DNA from: Candidatus Danuiimicrobium aquiferis
GTDB lineage: Bacteria; Omnitrophota; Omnitrophia; Omnitrophales; Danuiimicrobiaceae
DNA length: 61,265 nt
Assembly: GCA_001804285.1 (NCBI GenBank)
Contig: MHFR01000032.1
Location: 1 to 61,265 of the forward strand
Direction: 5' to 3'
The notes under the pieces were generated by a model. The model searched no databases. It was not told the origin of the DNA and saw only the letters and a program-made list of their open reading frames with translations. Below, piece after piece: positions 1 to 8,141 of this stretch (position 1 is the first letter of the stretch; every line of letters begins with the position of its first letter). The position numbers and the translations under genes were made by a program.

Positions 1-92
1 CGCCCTGATTTAACAAGGGCGCAAAACTTTGGGCGTAACTTATTGCGCCCAAAGCGACTTTCTCGTCGATTCACAAAATCGATGAGAAAGTC
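1..92 (-). promoter_or_regulatory. Three tandem hairpins in a heat-shock leader
   Basis: Three inverted repeats follow each other: 1-21 (6-bp arms CGCCCT/AGGGCG), 27-54 (9-bp arms CTTTGGGCG/CGCCCAAAG) and 56-92 (9-bp arms GACTTTCTC/GAGAAAGTC with a further near-5-bp match inside). Read on the minus strand they lie just downstream of the CIRCE operator and promoter, so they would form the 5' leader of the gene beyond the left edge. Whether they act in RNA stability, attenuation or temperature sensing cannot be told from this sequence. Confidence 0.6.
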
Positions 93-95
93 GGG

Positions 96-122
96 TTAGC
101 ACTCCCGCCAGCTGAGTGCCAA
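96..122 (-). promoter_or_regulatory. CIRCE operator (HrcA binding site)
   Basis: The sequence TTAGCACTC, nine bases, then GAGTGCCAA matches the CIRCE consensus (TTAGCACTC-N9-GAGTGCTAA) with one mismatch and exact spacing. CIRCE is bound by the heat-shock repressor HrcA and normally precedes groES-groEL or hrcA-grpE-dnaK. It lies just downstream of a sigma-70-type promoter on the minus strand, so the regulated gene is off the left edge and cannot be named. Confidence 0.93.
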
Positions 123-133
123 TCGGGAGCGTA

Positions 134-161
134 ATATTATCACTCTCTTTATAATTGTCAA
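134..161 (-). promoter_or_regulatory. Sigma-70 promoter upstream of CIRCE
   Basis: On the minus strand a perfect -35 box TTGACA (156-161) is followed after 16 bases by TAATAT (134-139) as the -10 box. Transcription would start near the CIRCE element, the usual arrangement for HrcA repression. Confidence 0.8.
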
Positions 162-190
162 GCGGAAAAGTCGGTTGCGGAAGGGCTTTT

Positions 191-649
191 TTACTGTTTT
201 GGCTCGTTCTTCATCTCGCGTATCCGGGTTAATGCACGCGACAATTCCTTCGCCAAATCCGTCGGGAAATCTCCTTTTCGCAAATGGACATCTGCGGAAG
301 GAATGTTTCCGTCAGCAATCTGGGACAAAACAGAACGAATTCTCACGAGCGGGCCGATCAAACGGTGCAGATAGAAAAGACCTAAGAGCACGTTGACCAG
401 AAAAACAACAACAAACAAAATTGAAATTCTGACCAAAAGAAGATATCTAAGCCGATCCATCACATCGGCGAATTCCGGATGATCATTCGGAATCAATTGC
501 TGCGTAGAATCGGAAATGGTCCCAAAAATCAAATAAAGTAAATAAACCATAGTGCACATCAATAGAAAGAACTCGAGCAACACAAAATATTTCTGTGCAG
601 CCGTAACAATTTTAAGTCCTAACGTCCGCCGCCTTTTTTGTTTTTCCAT
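191..649 (-). CDS. HAMP-domain membrane protein, no output domain (copy 2)
   Basis: A 152-residue protein with two predicted membrane helices (about residues 22-45 and 72-95). They flank a short, probably extracytoplasmic loop and are followed by a HAMP-like linker containing the P-L-V-R-I-R signature and an amphipathic helix. HAMP linkers normally pass signals from membrane sensors to kinase or chemotaxis domains, but the chain stops about 50 residues after the second helix, so no output domain is present. The gene at 846-1334 is a diverged tandem paralogue with the same architecture. A GAAGAG ribosome-binding-like stretch precedes the ATG. It is the last gene before the heat-shock promoter. 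The fold is well supported; the role is unknown. Confidence 0.8.
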   Translation of the reverse strand: MEKQKRRRTLGLKIVTAAQKYFVLLEFFLLMCTMVYLLYLIFGTISDSTQQLIPNDHPEFADVMDRLRYLLLVRISILFVVVFLVNVLLGLFYLHRLIGPLVRIRSVLSQIADGNIPSADVHLRKGDFPTDLAKELSRALTRIREMKNEPKQ

Positions 650-676
650 AAAATCACTCTTCTTTTAAATATAAAT

Positions 677-830
677 ATTTGCTTGGCGTTTTGAAGTAAC
701 GGCAGTTTCCATTCGTGTTATGCCCGCAAGTTTTAAGCGGGTATCCAGTATTTTTTCTGGATTCCCGCTTTCGCGGGAATGACAAAACGTTAAAGCCTCC
801 ACAGATAATAACTTCAAACGCTAAACAAAT
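677..830. repeat. MITE-like composite palindrome with terminal inverted repeats
   Basis: The outer arms, ATTTGCTTGGCGTTTTGAAG (677-698 region) and its near reverse complement at about 808-830, enclose a core of hairpins: GCCCGC...GCGGGTATCCAG and GGATTCCCGC...GCGGGAATGACA. The same left arm and core recur near 58291 and 52460. The element fills the gap between the two HAMP genes. It resembles a non-autonomous mobile palindrome; no transposase for it is visible here. Confidence 0.75.
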
Positions 831-845
831 ACCATTTATATTATA

Positions 846-1334
846 TTAATGATCTTCTTTTTTCTCTCCGGAAATCGAAGTCCGCGATCGGCTTAAAAAA
901 TCGATCAAGCGGCTTAGCGACAAGGCAATCTCCTTCGAAAAATCACCCTGCCGGAATTGAATCATTCCCGCTGGAAATTGACCCCGCGAAAGGGCATCCA
1001 AAATCGCACGGACGCGGATCATCGGGCCCGTCACATGATGTAAAAATAGGAGCCCCACAAGAACGCTGACCCCATAGCCAACAAGAAATAACATTATTGC
1101 TTTTACAAAAATGGAAGAATATAAATCGCCCAAATGCACTTTAAATGATTGGGCTGATATATTGATTGTGTCAACAGAAGTAATAAATTTCTGAAATTCC
1201 TGATTCAAGATCACAAACAAGACCACCATCATGGCGGACAAGCATAAAAAATGCATGCCCACGTAATACCGTTGTGGAGGATCGTTCCTGAGAAAAGAAA
1301 AAAAGCTTCGGCTCTTTTTTATCGTTTCTGTCAT
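846..1334 (-). CDS. HAMP-domain membrane protein, no output domain (copy 1)
   Basis: A 162-residue protein with two membrane helices (about 25-45 and 73-97) and a HAMP-like segment containing T-G-P-M-I-R-V-R followed by an amphipathic helix. It is a paralogue of the protein at 191-649; both share a motif of the type Q-F-R-Q/K-G-D-F near the C-terminus. Its ATG overlaps the stop codon of coaX by 4 nt (ATGA), so it is translationally coupled to the upstream housekeeping operon. No kinase, cyclase or methyl-accepting domain follows. Such stand-alone HAMP proteins could be adaptor subunits of a receptor encoded elsewhere, which is inference. Confidence 0.8.
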   Translation of the reverse strand: MTETIKKSRSFFSFLRNDPPQRYYVGMHFLCLSAMMVVLFVILNQEFQKFITSVDTINISAQSFKVHLGDLYSSIFVKAIMLFLVGYGVSVLVGLLFLHHVTGPMIRVRAILDALSRGQFPAGMIQFRQGDFSKEIALSLSRLIDFLSRSRTSISGEKKEDH

Positions 1335-2146
1335 AGTATTTCCTCTTTTTTACTGACTTCGTTCTGATAAATGATTTCTAATGAGCGGATGGTATGAAGA
1401 GGATCGATGATATCAAAACCTGTCACATACGGCTTTATTTTGGTAACAAATCCCCCCGTTCCAATTACTGTCATTTTACCATACCAACTATGAAACCGGC
1501 TTATTAAACCATCGGCAAGAGCGCCGAATCCATTGAGCAGGCCGGATGAAAGTGCTGCCTTTGTATCATGCCCAATCAAGGAACGGACTGCTTGCAATTG
1601 TTTGAAATCAGGGATCAGGGCTGCTTGATTTTTCAAAGCGTTAAAGGAAAGGTGAACGCCTGGCACAATCAATCCGCCCTCAAAAACCCCTTTCTTGGAT
1701 ACGTAATCAAAAGTAATCGCCGTTCCAAAATCAATCATAAGGAAAGGCTGCCGGTATAGTTTGAGGCCTCCATATATATTGACAATGCGATCCGCACCTA
1801 TATTCTTCCGATTATATTTCATAGGAACACTTAAACAGACATTTTGACCAATAACATAAACCGATATAAGCTGATCTGACTTTTTTATAAGAGCTATGAC
1901 TTTTTTAGTAATTTCTGGGACAACGCTACTTATTATTACCTGTAAGCTATTGCTATTTGCTCCATTTTCTATTATATTATTGAATAATTTTGGGATTATG
2001 TAATTCCTAATATCCACAATTGAGAAAAACCCGGTTTTTACCAACTTCTTAGACTGGAAAAAACCGTATGAAAGGGTGGAATTCCCTATGTCTATGGCGA
2101 GAACCCTGATTATGTCTCTATTTTTCTGCTTATTCATAACTGTCAT
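1331..2146 (-). CDS. coaX: Type III pantothenate kinase
   Basis: This 271-residue protein carries the ASKHA-fold motifs of type III pantothenate kinase: D-I-G-N-S near the N-terminus (phosphate-binding), G-A-D-R-I-V-N in the middle, then I-D-F-G-T-A and G-G-L-I-V-P-G. It phosphorylates pantothenate in the first step of coenzyme A synthesis. The ATG at 2146 directly follows the birA stop codon; a second ATG three codons later is also possible, with an AAGGG stretch upstream. Coupling of birA and coaX is common in bacteria. Length is normal for the family. Confidence 0.93.
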   Translation of the reverse strand: MTVMNKQKNRDIIRVLAIDIGNSTLSYGFFQSKKLVKTGFFSIVDIRNYIIPKLFNNIIENGANSNSLQVIISSVVPEITKKVIALIKKSDQLISVYVIGQNVCLSVPMKYNRKNIGADRIVNIYGGLKLYRQPFLMIDFGTAITFDYVSKKGVFEGGLIVPGVHLSFNALKNQAALIPDFKQLQAVRSLIGHDTKAALSSGLLNGFGALADGLISRFHSWYGKMTVIGTGGFVTKIKPYVTGFDIIDPLHTIRSLEIIYQNEVSKKEEIL

Positions 2147-2704
2147 TTACCCTTGAGCGGAAGTAAGCCAAACCCGATAGCGTCCTTCAAATTCCGATAA
2201 GAAACTATTTAACAACTCTTCCCGGTTAGAAATACGTTTCGTTTCTTCGTATATGGACGTCGCAGCTTTAAGTAGTTCTCTTTTTTTTGAATTAACATTC
2301 AATCCCACCCCTAAAATAACATGATCAATAGAATTCGAGGTCGCAGCTGATTCTGTTAAAATTCCGGCTATTTTCCTCTGATTCACCAAAACATCATTCG
2401 GTCTCTTAATTTTAGCCGGTAACCCAAATTTCCGCGTGAGCACATCCACTAAAACTTGTGCTGCAAGTATCGTTAATAATGGCGCCCGCGAAACCTTCAC
2501 GCACGGCCGCAAAATAACTGAAAATAAAAGATTTTTCCTTCTCGGCGAAACCCATTTTCTGTCAAAACGGCCTCTGCCTTTCGACTGGTAATCCGCACAA
2601 ACAACCGTTCCTTCCGAAGCGCCTTCTTTCGCTAATATTAATGCAAGATTATTGGTTGAATCCAGTAAACCGTAATGGAGAATCCTGAATTTCATAACAT
2701 TCAA
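2147..2704 (-). CDS. birA: Biotin--[acetyl-CoA-carboxylase] ligase, catalytic domain only
   Basis: A 185-residue monofunctional biotin ligase. The biotin/AMP-binding G-R-G-R-F-D-R-K-W motif is near residues 43-51, and K-R-P-N-D-V plus K-I-A-G-I-L-T-E follow, matching the KWPND and GIL-E signatures. It attaches biotin to the carrier protein of acetyl-CoA carboxylase. The N-terminal helix-turn-helix domain of repressor-type BirA is absent, so it is probably not a transcription regulator. The start overlaps the alr stop by 4 nt. It is somewhat short at the C-terminus, where the SH3-like domain is lacking or reduced. Confidence 0.9.
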   Translation of the reverse strand: MNVMKFRILHYGLLDSTNNLALILAKEGASEGTVVCADYQSKGRGRFDRKWVSPRRKNLLFSVILRPCVKVSRAPLLTILAAQVLVDVLTRKFGLPAKIKRPNDVLVNQRKIAGILTESAATSNSIDHVILGVGLNVNSKKRELLKAATSIYEETKRISNREELLNSFLSEFEGRYRVWLTSAQG

Positions 2705-3849
2705 ACAAGAAACCGCGGAAGCGCCAAATTGAGTTGCGTTACAATCACATAAGGGATTGTGCCTGCCCGTTCGGCAAGTATTTCAGCCGTCACCGCATCA
2801 TCCCCATCCGAGCCAAGTAATGTCACAACTTCACCCGCATGAATATCATCCATATCGGCCCCGAAATCAACCGCCACATAATCCATCGAAACTTGCCCGG
2901 CAATCGGATACCGTTTTCCCCGGTACAATACCAACCCCCGATTCGACAAAGCAAACGGATAACCGTGACTATACCCAACGGGAAGAATGCCGATCGTCGT
3001 ATCATGAGAAGCCTTGTATAAGCGGTTATAACCCGTCGATTCGCCTGTTTTTAGTTTCTTGACCAAAATAATCCGCGCACGCCAGGAGAGAACCGGCTTG
3101 AGCGGAATTTTGGACATCATTCCGGAACTTGGTTTGATTCCATATAATGTAATCCCGGGCCGGACTAAATTTAAATGTGACTCTTTGTAATTTAAAATCC
3201 CGAGACTGTTTGCCGCGTGCCGGTACGCAAAATGTATTCCTTTTCCCGAAGCTTCGTCGATAATATCCATGAAAACTTTGATTTGTTGCATCGTGAATGA
3301 GTCTTGATCACTCGCACCTTCCGGAAAATGGGTATAAATCCCTTCTAAATGAATCGAATCAAGCGCGGCGATTTGACGGATGTTAGAAACCGCTTCCGGC
3401 CACCGGATTCCGAGGCGCCCCATGCCGGTATCTATTTTGATGTGCACATTGACGGACTTCGAAAGTTTATTTGCTATATTGGAAATTAATTCTGCTTCAC
3501 TCAAACTCGAAACGGAAAGTGTAATTTTTGAACGGATTGCCGTTTCGACATCGCGCTCAGGCGGAATCCCAAATAACAGAATAGGTTTTTCCAAATAAAG
3601 CTGCCTCAGCACAAGCGCTTCCGAAATATGAGAAACTCCGAAATACGCCGCATGATCAGCCGCCGCACGCGCTATTTCAATCAACCCATGGCCGTAAGCG
3701 TTTGACTTAATGACGGCGAGAATTTCAGCACCGGGCATGATCCATCTGTAAATTCGATCTAAATTATGCGTCACAGCATCACGATTGATTTCAAGCCATG
3801 TTGAAAGCTTATCGACCTCAAGCTTTTGTTCAACGGTTGCCGTCGCCAT
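2701..3849 (-). CDS. alr: Alanine racemase
   Basis: A 382-residue PLP enzyme that converts L- to D-alanine for peptidoglycan synthesis. The PLP-lysine motif A-V-I-K-S-N-A-Y-G-H-G lies near residues 44-54, followed by the TIM-barrel pattern (I-D-T-G-M-G-R-L-G). The C-terminal catalytic tyrosine region has G-Y-N-R-L-Y, Y-S-H-G-Y-P and G-Q-V-S-M-D. The ATG has a good AAAGGT ribosome binding site. It sits three bases after tsaB and overlaps birA, in the same operon. Confidence 0.95.
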   Translation of the reverse strand: MATATVEQKLEVDKLSTWLEINRDAVTHNLDRIYRWIMPGAEILAVIKSNAYGHGLIEIARAAADHAAYFGVSHISEALVLRQLYLEKPILLFGIPPERDVETAIRSKITLSVSSLSEAELISNIANKLSKSVNVHIKIDTGMGRLGIRWPEAVSNIRQIAALDSIHLEGIYTHFPEGASDQDSFTMQQIKVFMDIIDEASGKGIHFAYRHAANSLGILNYKESHLNLVRPGITLYGIKPSSGMMSKIPLKPVLSWRARIILVKKLKTGESTGYNRLYKASHDTTIGILPVGYSHGYPFALSNRGLVLYRGKRYPIAGQVSMDYVAVDFGADMDDIHAGEVVTLLGSDGDDAVTAEILAERAGTIPYVIVTQLNLALPRFLV

Positions 3850-3852
3850 ATT

Positions 3853-4563
3853 TTACCTTTTTTGTTTTTCTGAAAGTTTTTCTTCCGCTTCCGATCGTCT
3901 CAGATACATCGGAACCATCATGCGAAGTGTCAATTTCTTCGTCCGTTCCGGCCATGTTTCAAACAAACGAATCATCAACGATGCTTTTGGATACCAAAAC
4001 ATCGGCTGCATCAGTTCAACTTGATCAGCAAATGCATTTCGAAATCGAATATGATAATTCAAAATCGAATCACCGGTGACAATCATTCCGGGACGAATTT
4101 CTTTTGAAAGCTCTTCAAACGACAAAACAGATTCCGGAAGTATTTTTTCCGGACTTCCATTTTGGAATTTATAGATAGCAGTATAAATTTTTTCCCTCCG
4201 GGCATCAACACAAACCGCTAATTCTCCGGAAATAATTCCGGAACCGAGCGCAATCGCATCGAGGCTTGAAACGCCAAAAACAGGCTTCTGGCACCCTAAA
4301 GAAAACCCCTTAAGGAAAGCGCAGCCGATCCGTAACCCTGTAAACGAACCCGGCCCAAGCCCCCACACGAAATGAGTCAGATCATTCTTCTTCAGGTGAA
4401 CCGTTTCAAGTCCGTGCTGGATGAGATCAATCAACTGCTCGGAATGCCGCGGTGTTCCCTCCAAATTCGTTTCGAAAACCGACTCTCCGTTCTGAGAAAT
4501 CCCAACGGATAAAACACGGGAAGACGTATCAACAGCTAAAATATTGCGAATCTTTTCCATCAT
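3853..4563 (-). CDS. tsaB: tRNA threonylcarbamoyladenosine biosynthesis protein TsaB
   Basis: A 236-residue ASKHA-fold protein with the N-terminal I-L-A-V-D-T-S-S motif and G-P-G-S-F-T-G-L-R-I-G, both diagnostic of TsaB (YeaZ). It is the scaffold partner of TsaD, and with TsaE forms the complex that makes t6A37 in ANN-decoding tRNAs. The start overlaps the tsaE stop by 4 nt, and tsaE-tsaB adjacency supports the call. tsaD is not in this window. Confidence 0.94.
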   Translation of the reverse strand: MMEKIRNILAVDTSSRVLSVGISQNGESVFETNLEGTPRHSEQLIDLIQHGLETVHLKKNDLTHFVWGLGPGSFTGLRIGCAFLKGFSLGCQKPVFGVSSLDAIALGSGIISGELAVCVDARREKIYTAIYKFQNGSPEKILPESVLSFEELSKEIRPGMIVTGDSILNYHIRFRNAFADQVELMQPMFWYPKASLMIRLFETWPERTKKLTLRMMVPMYLRRSEAEEKLSEKQKR

Positions 4564-5033
4564 TCACCCTGAATGTTCGTCGTCAAGTTTCGGGCCAACA
4601 ACCCTCTATACAAACGAATCGTTCTTTCTTTTTCGTTGTCGACTGAAATTTCAACCGTTACAGTCGCGCGTTCCGATATCGAAGGAATTCGGTCCGCCCA
4701 CTCAACCACCGATATCGCATTCCGGTCAGATAAAAACTCATCAAACCCAATATCATCCAAATCCGCTTCTGTCTCAAGGCGATATAAATCGAAGTGATAG
4801 ATCGGCGTATCCGCCTGGTAAATATGAAAAATGACGAATGTGGGGCTTTTGACGAGCCGCATATCCGCAATCCCTAAACCGGCTGCCAGCCCTTTTACGA
4901 AGGTTGTTTTCCCACTTCCCAAATCACCGATCAAGGCAAGGACATCTCCCGGAATAAGCAATTTCGCAATCCCGCGACCGCAAGAAACGGTTTCTTTTGC
5001 GGATTTTGTATGCCAAAGTTGATTCATTTTCAT
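4560..5033 (-). CDS. tsaE: tRNA threonylcarbamoyladenosine biosynthesis ATPase TsaE
   Basis: A 157-residue P-loop ATPase. The Walker A motif G-D-L-G-S-G-K-T-T-F lies near residues 37-46, then S-P-T-F-V-I and Y-H-F-D-L-Y-R-L, and the E-W-A-D-R-I motif typical of TsaE (YjeE). It drives the t6A tRNA modification complex. It starts one base after the thiL stop and overlaps tsaB by 4 nt. Confidence 0.95.
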   Translation of the reverse strand: MKMNQLWHTKSAKETVSCGRGIAKLLIPGDVLALIGDLGSGKTTFVKGLAAGLGIADMRLVKSPTFVIFHIYQADTPIYHFDLYRLETEADLDDIGFDEFLSDRNAISVVEWADRIPSISERATVTVEISVDNEKERTIRLYRGLLARNLTTNIQGE

Positions 5034-5034
5034 A

Positions 5035-5952
5035 TTAAAAATGTTGGTAGCCGGCCTTTTTAATCAAATAGGGTTTAGAGCGTGAATTTTCCACGACCTC
5101 GCCAATGTGGGTTAATGGCGTGCAAAAAAGACGTTTCCATAAACGCTCCAATTGCTCTTTTTTCTTCCGCGCGACCGTAAATAATAGCTCAAAGTCTTCT
5201 CCGTCGTAAAAAGCGTGATGAAGGCCGCTTTTCCGGTCTTTCCGGCTTAAGCGCTTGGCTGCTTCGGAAATCGGAATTTTACGTTCATCCAAAACATATC
5301 CCAGCCGGTTTCCGGAAATCAAATGATTTAAATCCTGGATCAAACCGTCTGAGATGTCAATCATAGCGGAAATCCCGAATTCCGAGAGAAACTGCCCTTC
5401 AGCCACCCGTGGTGTTAGCTGGAAATGTTTCCCCAGAATCGAGCCGCCCAAACTTCCGGTCACAAAAATTAAATCTCCCGGCTTTGATCCCTTCCTCAAT
5501 ATGACATGCCCGGGATCAATTTCACCCGTAATAGCAACCGTCGCACACAAGCACGGTCCTCGCGACAAATCACCGCCGACTATCGAAACGTTGTATTGTT
5601 TCGCAAGCTTTTTCAGGCCGTCCGCAAACCGTTCAATAAATTGAACTTGTGTTTTCGCCGGCAAAACTAAACTAACCACCGCGATTTTCGGAATTCCGCC
5701 CATCGCCGCAATATCGCTTAAATTAATTGCAAGCGCTTTTCTTCCTATCATTTCCGGCGGGATTTTCCTGATCTCAAAATCAATGTCTTCAACAATCGTG
5801 TCAATGGCAAGCAGTTGATAACGGTTTTTTGAAGCCGAATAGACCGCGGCATCATCTCCGATACCACAAATTACATCTTTCCCGGCCGGAAAAACTTTTC
5901 GAAGCCGATCGATCAGGGCAAATTCGCCGATCGATTTCAGTGTTTTTCCCAT
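5035..5952 (-). CDS. thiL: Thiamine-monophosphate kinase
   Basis: I place the start at 5952 (305 residues, M-G-K-T-L-K-S-I-G-E-F), preceded by AAGGAAG. The open frame continues upstream to 6081 only because it reads through a palindromic repeat. Motifs: I-G-D-D-A-A-V near the N-terminus (Mg-ATP site), V-G-G-D-L-S-R-G-P, V-T-G-S-L-G-G and M-I-D-I-S-D-G-L, all standard for the PurM/ThiL fold. It phosphorylates thiamine monophosphate to the diphosphate cofactor. It leads into tsaE with a one-base gap. Confidence 0.94.
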   Translation of the reverse strand: MGKTLKSIGEFALIDRLRKVFPAGKDVICGIGDDAAVYSASKNRYQLLAIDTIVEDIDFEIRKIPPEMIGRKALAINLSDIAAMGGIPKIAVVSLVLPAKTQVQFIERFADGLKKLAKQYNVSIVGGDLSRGPCLCATVAITGEIDPGHVILRKGSKPGDLIFVTGSLGGSILGKHFQLTPRVAEGQFLSEFGISAMIDISDGLIQDLNHLISGNRLGYVLDERKIPISEAAKRLSRKDRKSGLHHAFYDGEDFELLFTVARKKKEQLERLWKRLFCTPLTHIGEVVENSRSKPYLIKKAGYQHF

Positions 5953-5962
5953 ATCTTCCTTT

Positions 5963-6067
5963 TTGTCATTCCCGCATGCTTTAGGCGGGAATCCATGTTC
6001 ATATATCCCCGCCTTCACGGGTATCTCCGCCACAAATCGTTGGCGGATCCGTCCGCGCTGTATGGCG
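5963..6067. repeat. Composite palindromic repeat upstream of thiL
   Basis: It begins with the TGTCATTCCCGC core and its GCGGGAATCCA partner, then carries a block TCCGCCA...GGATCCGTCCGCGC...TGGCGGA. The reverse complement of this block recurs inside the repeat near 29779-29825. It creates an artificial N-terminal extension of the thiL frame. Confidence 0.8.
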
Positions 6068-6091
6068 GAAAATTCACACATTCAACTTTCC

Positions 6092-6694
6092 TCACAACCG
6101 CATCATGGGTGCATTTAAGAATTGCGCAAGCAAATTAATTCCGGGAATGATCCAATAATATACAAACCCTGTAAAATAAAGAACCATAACGATCAAAAAA
6201 CCATACGGTTCCGTTTTCAAATAATAGTAATCAAGCGGACGCGGCAAAAGCCCGGCCGCGACACGAGAACCGTCCAGAGGAGGAATCGGAAGCATATTAA
6301 AAACAGCAAGCCCCAAACTAAAATAAACTCCGTAAAGGAAAAATATAAATCCCGTCAGCTGATAACCGACAAGTAAAAATTTGGCCAAAACCACATTGGC
6401 CAGAGGGCCCGCAAGTGCCACCCAAATCATATCCCGTTTCGGATGATGAAGCGCACTAAAATTGACCGGAACAGGCTTTGCCATCCCGATCATAAATCGT
6501 CCGCCCGTCGAAATAAAAAGCATGGCGGGAAACGCCACTGTCCAAAACCAATCGATATGTTTCAGTGGATTCAAAGAAAGCCGTCCCATGATCTTCGCGG
6601 TCCGGTCACCGCAAAGATACGCCACGGCACCGTGCGCAACTTCATGAATCATGACGGTTCCGAGGAAAATAAGAATCCAACCTACTAACCCCAT
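6092..6694 (-). CDS. Site-2-protease-family (M50) membrane metalloprotease
   Basis: A 200-residue, multi-helix membrane protein. The zinc-binding H-E-V-A-H motif is at residues 17-21 within the first helix, A-G-P-L-A-N-V lies in the middle, and the third-ligand motif N-M-L-P-I-P-P-L-D-G-S-R is near residues 135-146. These define the short SpoIVFB/YwhC-like branch of M50 proteases without a PDZ domain. Its substrate is unknown. AGAGGA precedes the ATG. Palindromic repeats flank it on both sides, so it may be transcribed apart from thiL. Confidence 0.9.
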   Translation of the reverse strand: MGLVGWILIFLGTVMIHEVAHGAVAYLCGDRTAKIMGRLSLNPLKHIDWFWTVAFPAMLFISTGGRFMIGMAKPVPVNFSALHHPKRDMIWVALAGPLANVVLAKFLLVGYQLTGFIFFLYGVYFSLGLAVFNMLPIPPLDGSRVAAGLLPRPLDYYYLKTEPYGFLIVMVLYFTGFVYYWIIPGINLLAQFLNAPMMRL

Positions 6695-6717
6695 TGAGAT
6701 TTCCTCTCTAAATTAAT

Positions 6718-6940
6718 AACTTGAGTTCTGCACTTCTCTGTCATTCCCGCAAGTTTCCCTTGGGAAAGAAAGGACCGGCCCCGGTTTTTCCGGGGTAAGC
6801 GGGAATCCAGAAAAAACATAGATCCCCGATAAAAACACATGCGGAGCAGTGCTGCTTCGCTGCATTCGGGGATGACAACTCATTTATTGTCAAAAAGTTA
6901 TAATTATTACGCCATAAAATTGGCAGAACTCAAGTTAATA
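6718..6940. repeat. MITE-like element with 17-18 bp terminal inverted repeats
   Basis: AACTTGAGTTCTGC at 6718-6731 is matched by GCAGAACTCAAGTT at 6923-6936. Between them lie the TGTCATTCCCGC core, a nested block with ACCGGCCCCGG...CCGGGG, and a GGAGCAGTGCTGCTTCGC hairpin that recurs inverted at 52512-52539. The right terminal repeat supplies the TGA stop codon of the neighbouring CPBP protease gene (6930-6932). Confidence 0.8.
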
Positions 6941-8141
6941 AATTTTTAACCAAAAAGAAATATCCGACAAACAAGCTATTATGCACCACGTGAAGCGAAA
7001 TACAGGCCAGCACGCTTGAACGTTTTTCGTACAGATAACATAACGCAAGACCTAAAAGAAAGATAGGAAGAAACGAAAAAATATTTTCGTGAAGAGCCGC
7101 AAACAGCCCGGCCGAAACAACCATGGCCCAGCACTGATTCCCATTTAAATATCTATGGGGATATTTATCGGAAATCAGTACAGTCTTTGCGCTTTCATCC
7201 AAAATTAAATTTCGTTTCAGAGTAGCGCAAGGGCAGCCGGTTCCGCCATATTTCCGAATCGCCGGATAAAGAAATCCGCGAAAAAATATCTCTTCCACGA
7301 TTGGCCCTACAAGGCAAGCGAGAACAAGGGATAATCCCATAATGATCGGCGAATTCGCTTCTTCACTCATAAACAAATTCACCAAAGGGTGAGGAGGGGG
7401 CTGATACGAAAATTTATTTGATAAATACACAAGCACCATCAAAAGCCCCAGAACGGCCGGCAAAATCGCAAGATATGTTAAAAATCCAACCGAAATTTCG
7501 CGTAGCGGAATTTTCCTCCAGGTAAATCCCAATAAATCCTTTACCCTCGCTCCGCTTTTCCTCACCCGATTAACAATAAAAAACACTAATAATAAATCGA
7601 TTGACAGTGTATGGAGCAAAATAAACCCAAACGAATCCGCTGGGCTGCCGAATATAAGTTTAAAAAGAGACACCGTTAAATTGAGCACCACCCCGAAACA
7701 AATAAAAAGCAAAATCACTTGGACAATTTCTGAACTGCCCCAGGAAATATGCAGAACGTCACCTGCCCGCGAGACAAGCTCCCGTTGTTTAACGAAGCGA
7801 TGCATCGCAAAAAAATTAAGCGATATTCCCGCCAAAAAAATACCGAATGTTGTGAGCGCTAAAATCCGAATTGGTTTCCAAAGCTCCGGATTTTCTTCCA
7901 ATTTTTTGCTGATCATTTTTGAATCAAGCAAATCTTCCTTTTTAACTTCTTTTTGGGTTTTGACTCGACTCTGACCTTGAGTTTCTATGATTTTATTCGA
8001 AGGCTCCTGTTTTTCTTTTTTAACAAAAACATGGTTTCCTGCCAGCACAACTCCATAAAAAACAAGGAGCGCCATCAATAGGAAAAGATAAAGTTTCTCT
8101 TTCCGGAACATCAAGAATATTTCCAGAAAAAATTGTTTCAT
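6930..8141 (-). CDS. CPBP-family intramembrane glutamic/metalloprotease
   Basis: A 403-residue multispanning protein. The CPBP (CAAX/Abi) signature E-E-I-F-F-R-G-F lies near residues 281-288, a second motif A-A-L-H-E-N/F near 355, and the H-x-x-x-N helix motif (S-L-H-V-V-H-N-S-L-F) near the C-terminus. This family covers Rce1-like prenyl-protein proteases and regulatory intramembrane proteases; the substrate here is unknown. The start overlaps the tatD stop by 4 nt. Its last residues and stop codon are encoded within the right inverted repeat of the element at 6718-6940. Confidence 0.88.
   Translation of the reverse strand: MKQFFLEIFLMFRKEKLYLFLLMALLVFYGVVLAGNHVFVKKEKQEPSNKIIETQGQSRVKTQKEVKKEDLLDSKMISKKLEENPELWKPIRILALTTFGIFLAGISLNFFAMHRFVKQRELVSRAGDVLHISWGSSEIVQVILLFICFGVVLNLTVSLFKLIFGSPADSFGFILLHTLSIDLLLVFFIVNRVRKSGARVKDLLGFTWRKIPLREISVGFLTYLAILPAVLGLLMVLVYLSNKFSYQPPPHPLVNLFMSEEANSPIIMGLSLVLACLVGPIVEEIFFRGFLYPAIRKYGGTGCPCATLKRNLILDESAKTVLISDKYPHRYLNGNQCWAMVVSAGLFAALHENIFSFLPIFLLGLALCYLYEKRSSVLACISLHVVHNSLFVGYFFLVKNLLT

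Noticed and set aside
5953-6081. N-terminal extension of the thiL frame
   Set aside because: It is the in-frame reading of a palindromic repeat; the start at 5952 has a good ribosome binding site and gives the usual family length.
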